Assembly: GCA_011065005.1 (NCBI GenBank)
Contig: JAAKFP010000125.1
Span: 1 to 7,286 of the forward strand
Direction of reading: 5' to 3'
Origin: Chlamydiota bacterium
GTDB taxonomy: Bacteria; Chlamydiota; Chlamydiia; Chlamydiales; Waddliaceae
DNA: 7,286 nucleotides
How positions within the stretch are numbered: position 1 is the stretch's first letter; each line of letters starts with the position of its first letter. The translations under genes were made by a program, and so were the position numbers. This document shows positions 6,513 through 7,286 of the stretch, one piece after another. The notes under the pieces were generated by a model. That model was not told where the DNA came from, did no database searches, and saw nothing but the letters and a program-made list of their open reading frames with translations.

Positions 6513-6526
6513 GGCAACGCCCTAGG
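6481..6526 (+). repeat. 46-bp inverted repeat, left arm (hairpins A and B)
   Basis: Hairpin A is CAGCC-TGAAG-GGCTG, extendable by TT/AA on its flanks. Hairpin B is CCTAGGGC-AAC-GCCCTAGG, a perfect 8-bp stem with a 3-base loop. A 12-base spacer separates them. The whole arm is the exact reverse complement of 7073-7118. Neither hairpin is followed by a T tract, so an intrinsic terminator role for lysS is not supported. Confidence 0.95.
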
Positions 6527-6546
6527 TAATGTCGATAAAAAATATA

Positions 6547-6564
6547 GCAGCCTCGAAGGGCTGC
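6547..6564 (+). repeat. Hairpin C, just ahead of the transposase ribosome binding site
   Basis: GCAGCC and GGCTGC form a 6-bp stem around TCGAAG. Its mirror copy C' (7036-7052) lies just after the stop codon and is one base shorter in the loop. Hairpin C ends two bases before GAGG (6567-6570) and 13 bases before the ATG, close enough to influence translation or to serve as a binding site for the enzyme. Confidence 0.8.
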
Positions 6565-6577
6565 AAGAGGAAAAAAG

Positions 6578-7030
6578 ATGCCACAATCTCTAGCTAACAT
6601 TTTAGTTCATGTTATATTTAGCACTAAGAAGCGTGAACCTTTTATTCAACAAGAGGTGATGTCAGACCTTCATTCTTATATGGTGGGAATTGCACGTTCA
6701 CACGGATCACATGTTCATGAGATAGGAGGTATCGAAGATCATGTTCATTTAATGATTTCCCTGCCGAGAACAATATCTATAGGCAAACTCTTAGAAGAAA
6801 TCAAAAAAGGGTCATCGAAATGGATCAAAACAAAAGGTGGTAATTACAATGGTTTTTCATGGCAAAGAGGATATGGCGCCTTTTCCATTGGTCAATCAAG
6901 TTTCGATAACTTACGAAAATACATTCAAAACCAAAAAGAACATCACAAAAAGCTTTCATTCCAAGATGAATATCGCTTGTTTTTGAAAAAATACAATATC
7001 GACTTTGATGAAAAATATGTTTGGGATTGA
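6578..7030 (+). CDS. IS200-like Y1 transposase, REP-associated (RAYT) type
   Basis: The 150-residue product belongs to the HUH single-strand transposase family (Y1, IS200/IS605-like). Such enzymes cut single-stranded DNA beside a hairpin and join to it through a tyrosine. The metal-binding HUH motif is H55-V-H57 in GGIEDHVHLMISLP, and the likely catalytic tyrosine is Y115 in NLRKYIQNQ. Also typical are the start (LVHVIFSTKKREP) and the WQRGYGAFSIG block at 95-105. The chain is full length, with no frameshift or lost catalytic residue, so it may be active. The ATG follows GAGG at 6567-6570 with 7-base spacing. No tnpB partner is present. The gene is framed by mirror-image hairpins, which favours the RAYT class over an ordinary IS200. 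Confidence 0.9.
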   Translation: MPQSLANILVHVIFSTKKREPFIQQEVMSDLHSYMVGIARSHGSHVHEIGGIEDHVHLMISLPRTISIGKLLEEIKKGSSKWIKTKGGNYNGFSWQRGYGAFSIGQSSFDNLRKYIQNQKEHHKKLSFQDEYRLFLKKYNIDFDEKYVWD

Positions 7031-7035
7031 ATCTT

Positions 7036-7052
7036 GCAGCCCTTCAGGCTGC
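7036..7052 (+). repeat. Hairpin C', mirror copy after the transposase
   Basis: GCAGCC-CTTCA-GGCTGC forms a 6-bp stem with a 5-base loop, starting six bases past the transposase stop. It is the reverse complement of hairpin C except for one missing loop base. The following TATAATTATAT is AT-rich but is not a T run, so termination here would be weak. Confidence 0.8.
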
Positions 7053-7072
7053 TATAATTATATCGCCTTTTT

Positions 7073-7118
7073 CCTAGGGCGTTGCCCTAGGCTGTTGCAA
7101 TTTCAGCCCTTCAGGCTG
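7073..7118 (-). repeat. 46-bp inverted repeat, right arm (hairpins B' and A')
   Basis: Exact reverse complement of 6481-6526: B' (CCTAGGGC-GTT-GCCCTAGG, 7073-7091) then A' (CAGCC-CTTCA-GGCTG, 7104-7118). Identity stops sharply at 7118, where the sequence continues CCGATTT. The left arm continues outward as TT, so the arms define the outer edges of the mirror unit. Confidence 0.95.
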
Positions 7119-7175
7119 CCGATTTAAAATCCAATCCTTCCCAGGTGTTGTTCCCTTTTTTCAAAAAGTAGTATC
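7119..7175. other. Spacer between the cassette and the third repeat copy
   Basis: This stretch has no coding potential that I can support. It contains a small T-rich/A-rich palindrome (CTTTTT-TC-AAAAAG, 7155-7168) and nothing else recognised. Confidence 0.5.
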
Positions 7176-7242
7176 CGGAAGGCGGGAAAATTAGTATTTA
7201 CATTTGGATTCAGCCTGAAGGGCTGAAATTGCAACAGCCTAG
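7176..7242 (+). repeat. Direct repeat, right copy, truncated within hairpin B
   Basis: This matches 6446-6512, including one heptamer unit (7179-7185) and hairpin A (7211-7225). Homology ends at CCTAG, five bases into where hairpin B would form, and CACCGATTTT follows. It is therefore either a solo repeat that lost hairpin B or the footprint of a recombination or insertion event. Confidence 0.9.
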
Positions 7243-7286
7243 CACCGATTTTCATTCAGATTTTGAATATCTCGCTTCATGATGAA
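7241..7286 (-). other. Edge reading frame that ends in the repeat
   Basis: Read leftward from the window edge, a minus-strand frame stays open (it includes ATG at 7281-7279, then KRDIQNLNENRC) and stops at a TAG (7243-7241) supplied by the end of the repeat. It may be the truncated 3' end of a gene lying beyond the window. It is too short to identify and could be chance. Confidence 0.25.

Larger units (their letters stand above)
6481..7118 (+). mobile_element. RAYT-type transposase cassette bounded by inverted hairpin sets
   Basis: Hairpins lie in mirror order around one transposase gene: A (6481-6495), B (6508-6526), C (6547-6564), the gene, then C' (7036-7052), B' (7073-7091), A' (7104-7118). 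The outer parts, 6481-6526 and 7073-7118, are a perfect 46-bp inverted repeat. Such palindromes next to a REP-associated tyrosine transposase are typical of units moved in trans by that enzyme. I see no target-site duplication at the ends, so the exact mobile boundaries remain unproven. Confidence 0.75.

Noticed and set aside
6508..6526. Intrinsic terminator for lysS at hairpin B
   Set aside because: The stem is strong, but TAATGTCGA follows rather than a T tract, and the same hairpin occurs in the mirror arm. It is better explained as part of the mobile unit.
6235..6600. 121-residue minus-strand reading frame with FRFPLSAF-type repeats
   Set aside because: It is the translation of the heptamer array (7 bases read in three frames gives a 7-residue period), joined to antisense lysS. 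It has no family resemblance.
6578..7030. Complete IS200/IS605 element with tnpB
   Set aside because: No tnpB or guide RNA region is seen on either side, and the flanking hairpins form a mirror set rather than the usual left-end and right-end hairpins.
6380..7242. CRISPR-like array from several similar repeats
   Set aside because: There are only three outer-repeat copies, in mixed orientation, with a transposase between them and no regular spacers. They are palindromic repeats of a mobile unit.

Overview
The window looks like part of the chromosome of an environmental, amoeba-associated member of the Chlamydiae. The best clue is lysS: its product has segments such as FRNEGIDRSHNPEF and EAYASYWDYNDMM that resemble chlamydial class II lysyl-tRNA synthetases. 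A eukaryote-like U-box protein and a long LVIVD-repeat surface-type protein fit the same lifestyle. This placement is from memory of the families and was not checked by a search.

Layout. At 2-1845 (+) lies a large LVIVD-repeat protein with a Ser/Thr-rich stalk. Its frame closes at 1585, but a transmembrane helix and cytoplasmic-type tail continue in another frame to 1845, directly after a run of seven C at 1517-1523. This suggests a phase-variable or recently frameshifted gene. The stretch 1846-2087 is non-coding apart from a possible coding relic and a weak hairpin. On the minus strand, 4479-3721 encodes a secreted protein of unknown function and 3650-2088 encodes a U-box protein (candidate E3 ubiquitin ligase) that carries two regions resembling SH2 domains. 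These two genes run in the same direction and may be co-transcribed. On the plus strand a small single-helix membrane protein (4592-4771) sits 18 bases ahead of lysS (4790-6379).

The right end, 6380-7286, is accessory and repeat-rich. A heptamer tandem array begins six bases after lysS. It is followed by a single-domain IS200-like (REP-associated tyrosine, RAYT-type) transposase flanked on both sides by the same set of hairpins in mirror order, including a perfect 46-bp inverted repeat. A further truncated copy of the outer repeat lies at 7176-7242.

The genes do not form one pathway: lysS is housekeeping, the leftward pair and the LVIVD protein look like host-interaction functions, and the right end is a selfish or repeat-spreading unit. 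The most novel items are the U-box plus SH2-like architecture, the poly-C switch in the LVIVD protein, and the symmetric transposase and hairpin cassette.
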